Program-made: the position numbers and the translations under genes
In this document: positions 50,275-58,748 of the stretch, piece by piece
How the letters are laid out: every line of letters begins with the position of its first letter
Numbering within the stretch: position 1 is the first letter of the stretch
NCBI RefSeq assembly: GCF_011752625.1
Contig: NZ_VWXD01000002.1
Location: 310,001-374,000, forward strand
Reading direction: 5' to 3'
DNA from: Candidatus Pantoea formicae
Lineage (GTDB): Bacteria > Pseudomonadota > Gammaproteobacteria > Enterobacterales > Enterobacteriaceae
Length of the DNA stretch: 64,000 bases
Notes under the pieces: model-generated
The model's database searches: none
Seen by the model: only the letters and a program-made list of their open reading frames with translations
Told to the model about the DNA's origin: nothing

Positions 50275-51726
50275 TTACTCCTGCGGGAAGATAGTGCCCT
50301 TGTTCATGATGCCGTTCGGGTCAAACGCAGTTTTCAGCGCCTGAAGAATTGGCCATGCGCTGCCATGTTCCTGCTTCGCCCACTGCACACGATGCTTGCC
50401 AATGCCATGGTGGTGCACCATGGAACCGCCCAGTTTCAGCGTCTCCTCCACAATCATCCCATTCAGTGGCACATGGTATTTCGCCATCTCCTCTTCTGGA
50501 CGGCAATCCACCACGTTGTAATCATAAACGAAGTACATGTTGGTACCGTTAATGTAGCTGTGGGAAGAGTGTCCCCCCAACATGGTGATGTCTTTGGCAT
50601 GCGGAAATTCGTTACGAATACGCTTCAGTACATTTTCATAAATCGCGTTGATCGTTGACCAGTCACCGGACACTTCTGTGGTAAAGCCCATATTGCCGGT
50701 GCGCTTGATAAAATCGCGTTCCGCTTGCACTTTCTCAGGGCCCCAATTCAGGTTTTCAAACCAGGTTTGAATGAGCTTGCTGTCAACCTGCTGGCACTCG
50801 CTATGTTGAGCGACAATGGCTTCGATCCCTTTGCCATTGGCTTCACTGATACCCGCGCTTCCTTCCGCCATGAAAATCAACACGCACTTATTGTTTGAGA
50901 AATGACTAAAGTGTTGGTTTGCATCTTCAGGATCGTAAAGGCGCGCAATCGATGGTCGGTAACCGTCTACCATGACTTCGCGTAAAATTGAGAAACCGGT
51001 TTTCATTGAGTCCAGTAAATAGCCATAAAAGCGGTTGTTCTCTGGCTGATATTTAAAGATCTTCACTGTCACTTCGGTGATGTAACAAAGCGCCCCTTCA
51101 TTGCCGATAATCACATGGCGAATATCTGGGCCCGCAGCGCGACGCGGTACGTTTTTAATGCGCGTAATATCCCCGTTAGGAAATACAGCTTCCAAGCCGA
51201 CTACCATATCTTCAATCGCACCATATAGCGTCGAGAACTGTCCAATACTGCGCGTCGCCACCAGGCCGCCCATCTGCGCCAGCGGCTTCGACTGCGGTGA
51301 GTGACCGGTGGTGTAACCCTGTGCTCGCAGCTGGTTTTCCAGCACTTCGAGCGTAACGCCGCACTGTGCGGTGACCTGCATATTTTCGATATCAATCTTA
51401 AGGATCTGATTCATACCCGAACCGTCCAACACCACCGAGTTTGGCGCAGCCGTTTCCAGCCCTCCTTCTGTGGCAGATGCCCCGGTGCGCGGAACACCAT
51501 TAATTTGATGGCGATTCATAAAAGCTAAAATATCGGATACCTGTTGTGTATTCTGTAATTTCACTACGGCGGCGGGGATAGGCATGGTGTAAACGCCATG
51601 AATATCGGCATATTTACGAAAACGATCGTGGCTACTACGGCGTAATTCCGCTTCGTCAGTTACCACTTGCTGCGGACCAGCGATCTCTTTTAATTGCTCA
51701 ACAATAGCTTCACGTGACAGCGTCAT
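50275..51726 (-). CDS. ygcU: YgcU-like FAD-linked oxidoreductase
   Basis: A 483-residue VAO/PCMH-fold flavoprotein close to E. coli YgcU (about 484) and related to alkyl-dihydroxyacetonephosphate synthase and D-lactate/2-hydroxyacid dehydrogenases. FAD-binding PRTGASATEGGLET, GHSPQSKPLAQMGGLVATRSIGQFSTLYG and the C-terminal HHHGIGKHR histidines are present. No signal peptide. Substrate unknown; the partners (SDR, FGGY kinase) suggest a polyol or sugar-acid route. 16 bases after ygcW. Confidence 0.88.
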   Translation of the reverse strand: MTLSREAIVEQLKEIAGPQQVVTDEAELRRSSHDRFRKYADIHGVYTMPIPAAVVKLQNTQQVSDILAFMNRHQINGVPRTGASATEGGLETAAPNSVVLDGSGMNQILKIDIENMQVTAQCGVTLEVLENQLRAQGYTTGHSPQSKPLAQMGGLVATRSIGQFSTLYGAIEDMVVGLEAVFPNGDITRIKNVPRRAAGPDIRHVIIGNEGALCYITEVTVKIFKYQPENNRFYGYLLDSMKTGFSILREVMVDGYRPSIARLYDPEDANQHFSHFSNNKCVLIFMAEGSAGISEANGKGIEAIVAQHSECQQVDSKLIQTWFENLNWGPEKVQAERDFIKRTGNMGFTTEVSGDWSTINAIYENVLKRIRNEFPHAKDITMLGGHSSHSYINGTNMYFVYDYNVVDCRPEEEMAKYHVPLNGMIVEETLKLGGSMVHHHGIGKHRVQWAKQEHGSAWPILQALKTAFDPNGIMNKGTIFPQE

Positions 51727-51742
51727 AATCTATTCCTCTCAA

Positions 51743-52525
51743 TTAACGAACTCGATATCCACCATCAACTACCAGCAAATGGCCGTTGACGTAATTCGAT
51801 GCGCGACTGGCTAAATAAACCATCGCGCCCATTAAATCTTGCGTATCACCCCAACGGTTGGCAGGAATATGGTCCAGCACGCGTTGATTCGTTTCAGGAT
51901 TACTGCGTGTCGCCGTGGTAATGGCCGTGGCGTAATAGCCTGGCGCGATCCCATTGACCTGAATATTATATTGACCTAACTCATCACAATACGCTTTGGT
52001 TAATCCCGCCAGTGCATGCTTGGTGGCGGAATAAGCCGGTGACCATTGACCACCCAACCAAGAAAAAAGTGAGCAAATATTAATAATCTTACCGCTCTTC
52101 TGCGGCACCATTATTTTGGCGGCCTGATGGCTCATTTCGAAAGCAGCGGTCAGGTTAACGGAGATCATCGGATCCCAATCCTCTCGCCCAAAATCGAGCA
52201 CCTGATTGAGCTTACAAATACCGGCGTTGTTGACCAGAATATCCAGCCGACCAAACCGCTCCAGACACTCGGCAACAATGCGCGCGGGCTCACCGGCCTG
52301 GGTGATATCAGCTTGCATAAACTCAGCTCTAACACCCTGCTTTTCAATGAGTTGTTTTGTTTCTGGGTTAGCAGGTGCCAGGTCGGGAATAAAAACATCG
52401 GCCCCCGCTTTTGCCAGCGCGATCGCAAAGGCCTGGCCCAGGCCGGTGTTGCCGCCAGTGACGATGGCGCACTGCCCTTGTAGTGAAAAGAAATCGAGTG
52501 AAAATGCATCGAGCGATTCCGTCAT
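51743..52525 (-). CDS. ygcW: YgcW-like SDR dehydrogenase
   Basis: A 260-residue classical short-chain dehydrogenase similar to E. coli YgcW and to KduD/gluconate 5-dehydrogenase. NAD(P) motif TGGNTGLG at 23-30, NNAG at 99-102, catalytic S152, Y165 and K169 (YSATK). Likely oxidises or reduces a hydroxyl of a sugar or polyol. The ATG at 52525 follows GGAG at eight bases. First gene of ygcWU, preceded by a leader with a terminator-type hairpin. Confidence 0.88.
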   Translation of the reverse strand: MTESLDAFSLDFFSLQGQCAIVTGGNTGLGQAFAIALAKAGADVFIPDLAPANPETKQLIEKQGVRAEFMQADITQAGEPARIVAECLERFGRLDILVNNAGICKLNQVLDFGREDWDPMISVNLTAAFEMSHQAAKIMVPQKSGKIINICSLFSWLGGQWSPAYSATKHALAGLTKAYCDELGQYNIQVNGIAPGYYATAITTATRSNPETNQRVLDHIPANRWGDTQDLMGAMVYLASRASNYVNGHLLVVDGGYRVR

Positions 52526-52557
52526 GGTTCCATCTCCTGGTCTGAATAACGGGCAAT

Positions 52558-52612
52558 AAAAAAGGAGAAAAGCAAGCTCCTTCGCAGTGAAGCGAAAGAG
52601 TTACTTTTCTCC
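52558..52612 (-). promoter_or_regulatory. Leader terminator/antiterminator of ygcWU
   Basis: Read on the minus strand: GGAGAAAAG, UAA, CUCUUUCGC, loop UUCACU, GCGAAGGAG, CUUG, CUUUUCUCC, then six U. That is a 9-bp outer stem, a 3x4 internal loop, a 9-bp inner stem and a U-tract, i.e. an intrinsic terminator placed 33 bases before the ygcW start codon. Its 5' arm is near-identical to that of the yqcE leader. A GlpP-family antiterminator (ygcP) is encoded nearby. Confidence 0.8.
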
Positions 52613-52662
52613 TGATCTCGAGTAACTGTTAATTACGCTAGCACGGGCATTTAAAAATAAAA

Positions 52663-52678
52663 AGCGATCGACATCACA
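52663..52678 (-). promoter_or_regulatory. Weak CRP-like box for ygcWU
   Basis: On the minus strand TGTGA, N6, TCGCT: one perfect half-site, the other 3/5. Its centre is about 42 bp from a start site predicted from the TAGCGT hexamer at 52640-52635, fitting a class II CRP site. Confidence 0.4.
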
Positions 52679-52778
52679 AAAAGGGGTATAACAAAAAGCA
52701 CGCTTAAATAAGCATCAAGGGAGGTTAAGTTCATTAAAATATATAAGAAAAAACCGAGTCACAGTATAAAACGCATTC

Positions 52779-52794
52779 TGTGATTTTCTTCACA
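52779..52794 (+). promoter_or_regulatory. CRP box for the yqcE-ygcE transcript
   Basis: TGTGA, N6 (TTTTCT), TCACA: both half-sites perfect. A TAAAAAT -10-like element at 52817-52823 puts the start near 52829, so the box would be centred near -42, class II activation. The inferred leader then begins about 18 bases before the hairpin. Confidence 0.7.
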
Positions 52795-52846
52795 GTGCGT
52801 TGATATCCTGCTGTGCTAAAAATGTCGCCTGTTACTGTCTGAGACC

Positions 52847-52899
52847 AAGAGAAAAGTAACTTTCCGCTACTGCGGAAAGGACGCTTTTCTCTTTTTTTT
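52847..52899 (+). promoter_or_regulatory. Leader terminator/antiterminator of yqcE-ygcE
   Basis: AAGAGAAAAG, UAA, CUUUCCGC, loop UACU, GCGGAAAG, GACG, CUUUUCUCUU, then six more U. Outer stem 10 bp, 3x4 internal loop, inner stem 8 bp, and a U-tract, 21 bases before the yqcE start codon. Same architecture and same 5' arm GAGAAAAGUAACU as the divergent leader, which suggests a shared RNA-binding regulator. Confidence 0.82.
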
Positions 52900-52920
52900 G
52901 TTTCTAATTTGGGGGCGAAG

Positions 52921-54198
52921 ATGCAAACCAAAAACTTAACCCGCTGGTTAACATTAGCGGTAATTAGCATCAGCGGTGGCATCAGTTTTGATTTGGCCTA
53001 TTTACGCTATATCTATCAAATTCCCATGGCGAAATTTATGGGATTTTCAAATACTGAAATCGGCATCATTATGAGCACCTTTGGCATTACTGCTATTTTG
53101 CTGTATGCGCCAGGCGGTTTAATTTCTGATAAATATTCCCATCGCAAAGTGATGTCAGGGGCCATGATCGCCACTGGCATATAGGGTGCCATCATGGCGA
53201 CCTATCCACCGCTGTGGGCCATGCTGCTGATTCAAGTCGCCTTTGCCATAACCACCATACTGCTGCTGTGGTCTGTATCGATCAAGGCGGCTTCCCTGCT
53301 GGGTTCTCGCGATGAACAAGGCAAAATCATGGGCTGGATGGAAGGTCTACGCGGCGTCGGCGTCATGGGGTTGGCACTGTTCACGGTTTGGGTATTCGCT
53401 CAATTCCATCCTGACGATCCCAGCAGCCTGAAAGCGGTGATTCTGATCTACAGCAGTACCTACGTCGCCCTTGGCATTGCCTGCTGGTTCCTGGTGAGTG
53501 ACGGCTTTGCGCACGAGGAGCTGGAGGAGCAATCCACTTTCAGCCTGCACCATGCGCTGGGTGTGCTAAAAATGCCCACCACCTGGTACTGCAGCATGAT
53601 CATTTTTGGCGTGTATACCATCTACGCCATTCTCAGTTACTCCACCAACTATTTGTCCGAAATCTATGGCATGTCACTCGTGGCGGCCAGTTATATGGGC
53701 ATCATTATCAACAAAGTGTTCCGCGCCATTTGCGGTCCACTCGGCGGCATGGTCACCAGTTACAGCCGCTGGCGTTCACCGACTCGCGTGATCCAGTTCC
53801 TTTCTGGTCTGTGTCTGGTGGTGATTGCTTCGCTCTATTTTGTAACCCGTTCCCCGGTCAGCCTGGCACTGGCAATCGGCTTGATTTTGTTGATGGGTTT
53901 CACCTGCTACGCCTCGCGCGGCCTCTACTTTGCGTGCATTGGCGAGGTGGATACACCTAAACAAATTCTTGGCACCACCATCGGTATCTGCTCAGTGATT
54001 GGCTTCCTGCCCGATGTGTTTGTCTATCCACTGGTGGGTTACTGGCAGGATACTCTGCCGCCTGCCCTTGCCTACCGCAACATGTGGATCATGGGAGGCT
54101 GCGCCAGCCTGCTGGTGCTGTTGTTTACCGCATTACTCATTAGCCAAATCAAGCGGGTCTCACCTGCTGGTCAAGCCGCGCCATTAAAAGGAGTCTAA
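52921..54198 (+). pseudogene. yqcE: YqcE-like MFS transporter interrupted by an in-frame TAG
   Basis: A 425-codon major facilitator gene, matching E. coli YqcE in length and start (MQTKNLTRWLTLAV). Codon 88 (53182-53184) is TAG; the frame is the same on both sides, so this is a point nonsense change, most simply TTG (Leu) to TAG, at the position ATGI-stop-GAIMATYPPLW. The first part has about three TM segments; the second could restart at ATG 53194 with AGGG seven bases upstream, giving 334 residues lacking TM1-3. It may be a fresh pseudogene, a sequencing error, or suppressed. ygcE follows after one base. Confidence 0.85.
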
Positions 54199-54199
54199 T

Positions 54200-55645
54200 A
54201 TGTCTGCGCGTTATTTGATGGGAATTGATGTCGGCACACAGAGTGCCAAAGTGGTGATTTTCCGCACCGATGGCGAGGTGATGTGCAGCGCACAGCAGCC
54301 GCTGCGTGCACTCGAGATCCCTCAGCCCAATCGTGCCGAACATCCTGATGACGATCTATGGTATTCGGTGCAGCAGGCCTGCCGTGCAGCAATGACGCGT
54401 TTCCATCAGCTCGGTGGTCAAGACCATCAACTGCTGGCCGCTGGGCTGTGCGTGATCCGCTGCTGCCGGGTACTGATGCGTCAAGACGGCGAACTGGCAT
54501 GGCCGGTGATCAACTGGATGGATGCTCGGCTCAACCAGCCTTATCAACCCGCACCGGAATACGGTGACGTGCGCTGGATCACCACCACCTCCGGATATAT
54601 CACCCATCGTCTCACCGGTCAGACACGCGATACCAGCGCTAATTACATTGGCTGCTGGCCAATGGATGATGCCAGTCAGACGTGGGACGACAGCAAAATG
54701 GCGAGCTGTCATCTGCGTCGGGATCAGCTGTTTGATGTGGTGCGCCCTGGTGAAATGCTGGGCGAAGTCACGTCCACCGCCGCGCGGGCGAGCGGGTTAC
54801 CGCTGGGTTTGCCAATTATCGCCACCGCCCATGATAAAGCGGTGGAAGCCTTAGGCGCTGGCGCGCTGGCTCAGGGCGAGGCGTTGATATCACTGGGCAC
54901 TTATATAGGTGCGATGGTGCATGGCGACACGCAACCGCACGCCAGCGAGCACTTCTGGCCGTTCCAGGCTGCGCTGCCAGGCCATTTTCTCTACGAGTGC
55001 ATGGGCGTTCGGCGGGGGATGTGGACGGTCAGTTGGTTCCGCGATCAGTTTGGTGCAGCGGCACTGCAGGATGCAAAAGATACCGGTGTGGATATCGAAA
55101 CCCTGCTCGGTGCTGAAGCCAGTGTGGTTGCGGCCGGCAGCGACGGACTTATCACGCTGCACGACTGGGCCGCTCCGGCCGAAGCACCGTGGCGCAAAGG
55201 GGCGATCATTGGCTTTGATGGACGTCATACCCGCGCGCACCTGTTCCGCTCTCTGCTGGAAGGCATCGTGTTCACCATGAAAAACCATCTGGATCCGATG
55301 ATGCAAGCGCTGGATCGCCCTCTGACACAGTTAGTGATTTCCGGTGGCGGCGCCAACAGCGATCTGTTTATGCAACTGTTCGCAGATATCTTTGGGGTGC
55401 CTGCACGCCGCAATGCGATGCGCAGCTCCGCCGCTATCGGCTGTGCTCTCAATGCGGGCATGGCATTAGGCGTGTGGCAAAGCTATCAGGAAGGCGTGAC
55501 GGCACTGGTGAAAACTGGCGAGACATTCCTACCGAATGCCCGCCATCATGCGCTGTATCAGCAACTCAATCAGCAGGTTTACCAGCAACTTCACAGCGTG
55601 CTCGATCCCCTGCTTAAGCGCCTTAGCCCACTCGTGGAGGCTTAG
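54200..55645 (+). CDS. ygcE: YgcE-like FGGY carbohydrate kinase
   Basis: A 481-residue kinase of the FGGY family (E. coli YgcE 492). N-terminal phosphate loop MGIDVGTQSAKVVIF, the substrate-side segment INWMDAR, hinge TAHDKAVEALGAG and the C-terminal ATP motif VISGGGANSDLFMQLFADIFG are visible. It probably phosphorylates a sugar or polyol brought in by YqcE; the substrate is unknown. SD AGGAG precedes ATG 54200. Its end overlaps convergent ygcP by four bases. It would be downstream of the nonsense codon and could suffer polarity. Confidence 0.88.
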   Translation: MSARYLMGIDVGTQSAKVVIFRTDGEVMCSAQQPLRALEIPQPNRAEHPDDDLWYSVQQACRAAMTRFHQLGGQDHQLLAAGLCVIRCCRVLMRQDGELAWPVINWMDARLNQPYQPAPEYGDVRWITTTSGYITHRLTGQTRDTSANYIGCWPMDDASQTWDDSKMASCHLRRDQLFDVVRPGEMLGEVTSTAARASGLPLGLPIIATAHDKAVEALGAGALAQGEALISLGTYIGAMVHGDTQPHASEHFWPFQAALPGHFLYECMGVRRGMWTVSWFRDQFGAAALQDAKDTGVDIETLLGAEASVVAAGSDGLITLHDWAAPAEAPWRKGAIIGFDGRHTRAHLFRSLLEGIVFTMKNHLDPMMQALDRPLTQLVISGGGANSDLFMQLFADIFGVPARRNAMRSSAAIGCALNAGMALGVWQSYQEGVTALVKTGETFLPNARHHALYQQLNQQVYQQLHSVLDPLLKRLSPLVEA

Positions 55646-56214
55646 CGTCGCTGCGCCAATGGCCAGACGCCAGCGTTGGTGGTCGAGACTGCCAGCGCGC
55701 CTGCTGCTAACGCCAGCTGTGCATCCTCTTCGTCGCACACCAGCCCGCCAGCAATGATCGGCTGGCTGATGCGCTCGGTGATCCAGCCCAGCACTTTCGG
55801 CATGCAGCCAGGGAGGATCTCCACAATATCGGGCTGCGACTGCGCCACCTGTTTATCAATGTTGTTGAAGGAGATGGAGTCCAGCACAAACAGGCGATGG
55901 ATTGCCCAGAAACCGTGCTGACGGGCGGCTTTCAGCATCGCTGGTTTGGTGCTGATGATGCCATCGGCCTGCGTCACGATTTTCAGGAACTGGATCACCA
56001 CTTCCTGACGCGAGCTGCCTTCCAGCAGATCAACGTGCACAAAGGCGATTTTCCCAGCCTGTTTTATCTGCCCGACGATACGCCCGATGTTGCATATGTT
56101 GCCATACAGCACCGACACCACCTGGCAAGGTGAGTCGATCGCCTGTTGCAGGCTTTGCGCATCTTTGACGGCGGCCACCACCGGCGAGCTCTTTAACAAT
56201 TCAACTAAATCCAC
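55642..56214 (-). CDS. ygcP: YgcP, GlpP-family antiterminator
   Basis: A 190-residue (beta/alpha)8-like protein of the G3P_antiterm family (Bacillus GlpP; E. coli YgcP 191). Signatures: HVDLLEGSSRQ, IISTKPAMLKAARQHGFWAIHRLFVLDSIS and EILPGCMPKV...PIIAGGLVCDEEDAQLALAAGALAVSTTN. Bacillus GlpP binds glycerol 3-phosphate and prevents termination in the glpD leader. Start is GTG 56214. It follows the lysR gene by 18 bases on the same strand, so the two are probably cotranscribed. Its RNA targets are likely the twin leaders in the ygcW-yqcE gap. Confidence 0.88.
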   Translation of the reverse strand: MDLVELLKSSPVVAAVKDAQSLQQAIDSPCQVVSVLYGNICNIGRIVGQIKQAGKIAFVHVDLLEGSSRQEVVIQFLKIVTQADGIISTKPAMLKAARQHGFWAIHRLFVLDSISFNNIDKQVAQSQPDIVEILPGCMPKVLGWITERISQPIIAGGLVCDEEDAQLALAAGALAVSTTNAGVWPLAQRR

Positions 56215-56232
56215 TGCACACCCACCTTTTCA

Positions 56233-57150
56233 CTAAAGGATAACGCTGGCTGCGGGCGTGGCAGCGTTGAAACGTTGCATCTCCGCCAGCAGCCAATCCC
56301 GAAATACCGCCACGCGCGGTAACATCTGTTTACCGTAAGGCACCTCCAGCCAGTAGCCGTTAGCGCTGGAAAGCAACTGTGGGGAGATCTGAACCAACAC
56401 GCCGTTGCTGAGTTCGTTACGCACCATGGCACGATCCAGCACGGCAAAACCTGCACCGGTGACACAGGCGTTGATCACCTGATCCTGCGTGCTAAACGCC
56501 AGTCCGTTATCTTCCGGCGGCGCAGTTTCGCCGCAGGCCTGATACCAGCGCGACCAGTTATCCAGCCGACTGTCGCCGTTCAGCACATGCAACTGTGGCA
56601 TCAGGCAGATATCTGGCCAGATGCCATCCAGCATCAACAGCGGACTGCCCACCAGCACCAAAGTTTCATGGCACAGCCATTCCCCTTCCGCGCCCGCCTC
56701 TTGCGCATCCTGCTGCGTGCCAAAGCGGATAGCGCAGTCGAAATCGCTGTATTTCTGCCGCGCTTCACTGATCAGCATGATTTGCAGTTGACGATGCTGT
56801 TGACGCAATGAAACCAGACGCGGCGCTAACCAACGCGTGGCAAAGGTAGGAGCGACCTGCAAACGCAGGTGCTGGCGGGGGTTGTGCTGTTGCACGCTGC
56901 GTACGCCCTCTTCCAGCAGATCCAGCGACTGACGTACCACGGGTAGCAGCTGGATGGCTTCCGGCGTCAGCATCAATCCACTGTGGCTTCGCACGAACAG
57001 ATCTTTGCCAAGGAAGGTTTCCAGCTGGCGCATCTGGCGGCTGGCGGCGCTCTGCGTCATGAACAAGGCATCGGCGGCTTTACTGAAGCTCAGCGTACGA
57101 CAGGTCTCTTCGAACAGCCGTAACATACTGAGTGAAGGCAACTTTCTCAT
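56233..57150 (-). CDS. LysR-family regulator (GcvA-like)
   Basis: A 305-residue LTTR: winged-helix domain with SKAADALFMTQSAASRQMRQLE (about 25-46) and a substrate-binding domain of the GcvA group (APTFATRWLAPRL). ATG 57150 follows GGAG; the frame is open ten codons further up. Divergent from the MFS-Fae-AKR-ALDH operon, its likely target; a GCAAT-N8-ATTGC dyad lies between them at 57240-57257. Upstream of ygcP on the same strand. Confidence 0.9.
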   Translation of the reverse strand: MRKLPSLSMLRLFEETCRTLSFSKAADALFMTQSAASRQMRQLETFLGKDLFVRSHSGLMLTPEAIQLLPVVRQSLDLLEEGVRSVQQHNPRQHLRLQVAPTFATRWLAPRLVSLRQQHRQLQIMLISEARQKYSDFDCAIRFGTQQDAQEAGAEGEWLCHETLVLVGSPLLMLDGIWPDICLMPQLHVLNGDSRLDNWSRWYQACGETAPPEDNGLAFSTQDQVINACVTGAGFAVLDRAMVRNELSNGVLVQISPQLLSSANGYWLEVPYGKQMLPRVAVFRDWLLAEMQRFNAATPAASVIL

Positions 57151-57371
57151 TCTGACTCCAGCAGCCAGGCGGTAAAACATCGCGCCAATCTAATCACAAC
57201 CCAGACGGTAACGGAGAACGTAAACCTAAATTTTTGAGTGCAATCACAGGAAATTGCGGAATAGGGGTATGACTTTTTCGCACTGGCCTGCACCCGGCTC
57301 CAATGTCACAGTAATTTCTCATCCAGATAACAATAAAATAACAACCATCTCTCCCCGAAGGAGGAAGGAAC

Positions 57372-58736
57372 ATGACGCAAACGACTCTGATGGATGATGT
57401 ACCCTTAAATCGCTTTCACCTCAAAATCACCGGGCTCACCTTCGGTGCGCACCTCACCGATGGCTATATTCTCGGTTCCGTTGGCTTCGCGCTGACACAA
57501 ATGACGCCGCAAATGTCACTCACGCCGTTCTGGCAAGGCATGATTGGCAGCTCGGCGTTGATTGGATTGTTCCTCGGTAGCCTGATTCTCGGCTGGATCG
57601 CCGACAGCGTCGGCCGCCAGAAGATTTTCTGCTTCAGCTTTATCCTGATTACCCTGGCATCCGGCATGCAGTTTTTTGTCCAGTCGGCGGAGCAACTGTT
57701 CCTGTTGCGCGTACTGATTGGCTTTGGCTTAGGCGGTGACTTCTCAGTCGGCCATACCATTCTGGCGGAGTTCGCCCCGCGCAAACATCGCGGTGTGCTA
57801 TTGGGTGCCTTTAGCGTGCTCTGGACAGTCGGCTACGTCGCCGCCAGCTTTGCCGGACATCTGGCACTGCAGGCGCACGTCGATGGCTGGCGCTGGTTAT
57901 TAGCGTCCTCTGCCCTACCAGCGCTGGCGATCTTGTTGTTGCGCATTGGTACGCCGGAATCTCCGCGCTGGTTACTTCGTCGCGGTCGACGCGAAGAAGC
58001 CATGGCTATCGTTCATCGTTTGTTTGGCTCACACGTCACCTTGCAGGAAGAGAAACAGCAGGAGCAGGATGGCAGCCTAAGCGCACTGTTCCGCCCGCGC
58101 TATCGTCGCCGCACCGCCTTTAACTGTCTGTTCTTTGTCTGCCTGGTGATCCCCTATTTCGCCATCTACACCTTCCTGCCCGCCATCCTGCGCGAGATGG
58201 GGTTGGATCAAGGCTTTGCAACTGATCTGCTGTTAAGCGGTCTGCTGCTGATGGGTGCCGTGCTCGGTATCGTGCTAACGGCGATGTGCTCGCGTCGAGG
58301 CTTCCTGATCGGTTCCTTTATTTTCCTTGCGACCTGTTTGCTGCTGCTGAGCCTGCTGCACACCAGCCCCGGCATCTGGCTGATTCTGCTGTTTGCCGCC
58401 TTTACGCTGATTATGTCGGCCGTGAGCAACCTGGTGGGCGTGTTCCCGGCAGAGAGCTTCCCGACCGATGTGCGCTCTCGCGGCGTGGGTTTCGCCACCT
58501 CAATGAGCCGACTGGGCTCGGCGGTCGGCACGCTGCTGCTGCCACTCGCCATCGTCAATTACGGCATCGCCGGCACCATGGGTTTGCTGGCGGCGATTCT
58601 GGTGCTCGGCGCGCTGGTGTCCATCGCCTGGGCACCCGAGACCAAAGGCCTGACGCTCACTGACGCCTCTCAGGAGACCCCGGCAGTGGATAAAGCGCTC
58701 AGCCCTAACGCTTCAACTTCAACACAACATCCGTAA
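57372..58736 (+). CDS. MFS metabolite transporter
   Basis: A 454-residue, 12-TM MFS protein. The A-loop signature GWIADSVGRQKIF and the RVLIGFGLGGDFSVGHTILAEFAPRKHRG segment resemble the sugar/aromatic-acid porter type of E. coli YaaU/NiaP-like transporters. Substrate unknown; presumably the compound handled by the downstream reductase and dehydrogenase. GAAGGAGGAAGG precedes the ATG. First gene of a four-gene operon. Confidence 0.88.
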   Translation: MTQTTLMDDVPLNRFHLKITGLTFGAHLTDGYILGSVGFALTQMTPQMSLTPFWQGMIGSSALIGLFLGSLILGWIADSVGRQKIFCFSFILITLASGMQFFVQSAEQLFLLRVLIGFGLGGDFSVGHTILAEFAPRKHRGVLLGAFSVLWTVGYVAASFAGHLALQAHVDGWRWLLASSALPALAILLLRIGTPESPRWLLRRGRREEAMAIVHRLFGSHVTLQEEKQQEQDGSLSALFRPRYRRRTAFNCLFFVCLVIPYFAIYTFLPAILREMGLDQGFATDLLLSGLLLMGAVLGIVLTAMCSRRGFLIGSFIFLATCLLLLSLLHTSPGIWLILLFAAFTLIMSAVSNLVGVFPAESFPTDVRSRGVGFATSMSRLGSAVGTLLLPLAIVNYGIAGTMGLLAAILVLGALVSIAWAPETKGLTLTDASQETPAVDKALSPNASTSTQHP

Positions 58737-58748
58737 CTGGAGGCAATG

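Larger units (their letters stand above)
52526..52920. other. ygcW-yqcE divergent regulatory region
   Basis: A 395-base gap with no gene. It is symmetrical: from each gene outward come a leader hairpin with U-run, a short 5' leader, a poor -10, and a CRP-like box. Details are in the separate entries. The centre (about 52680-52778) is AT-rich without further motifs that I can name. Confidence 0.8.
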
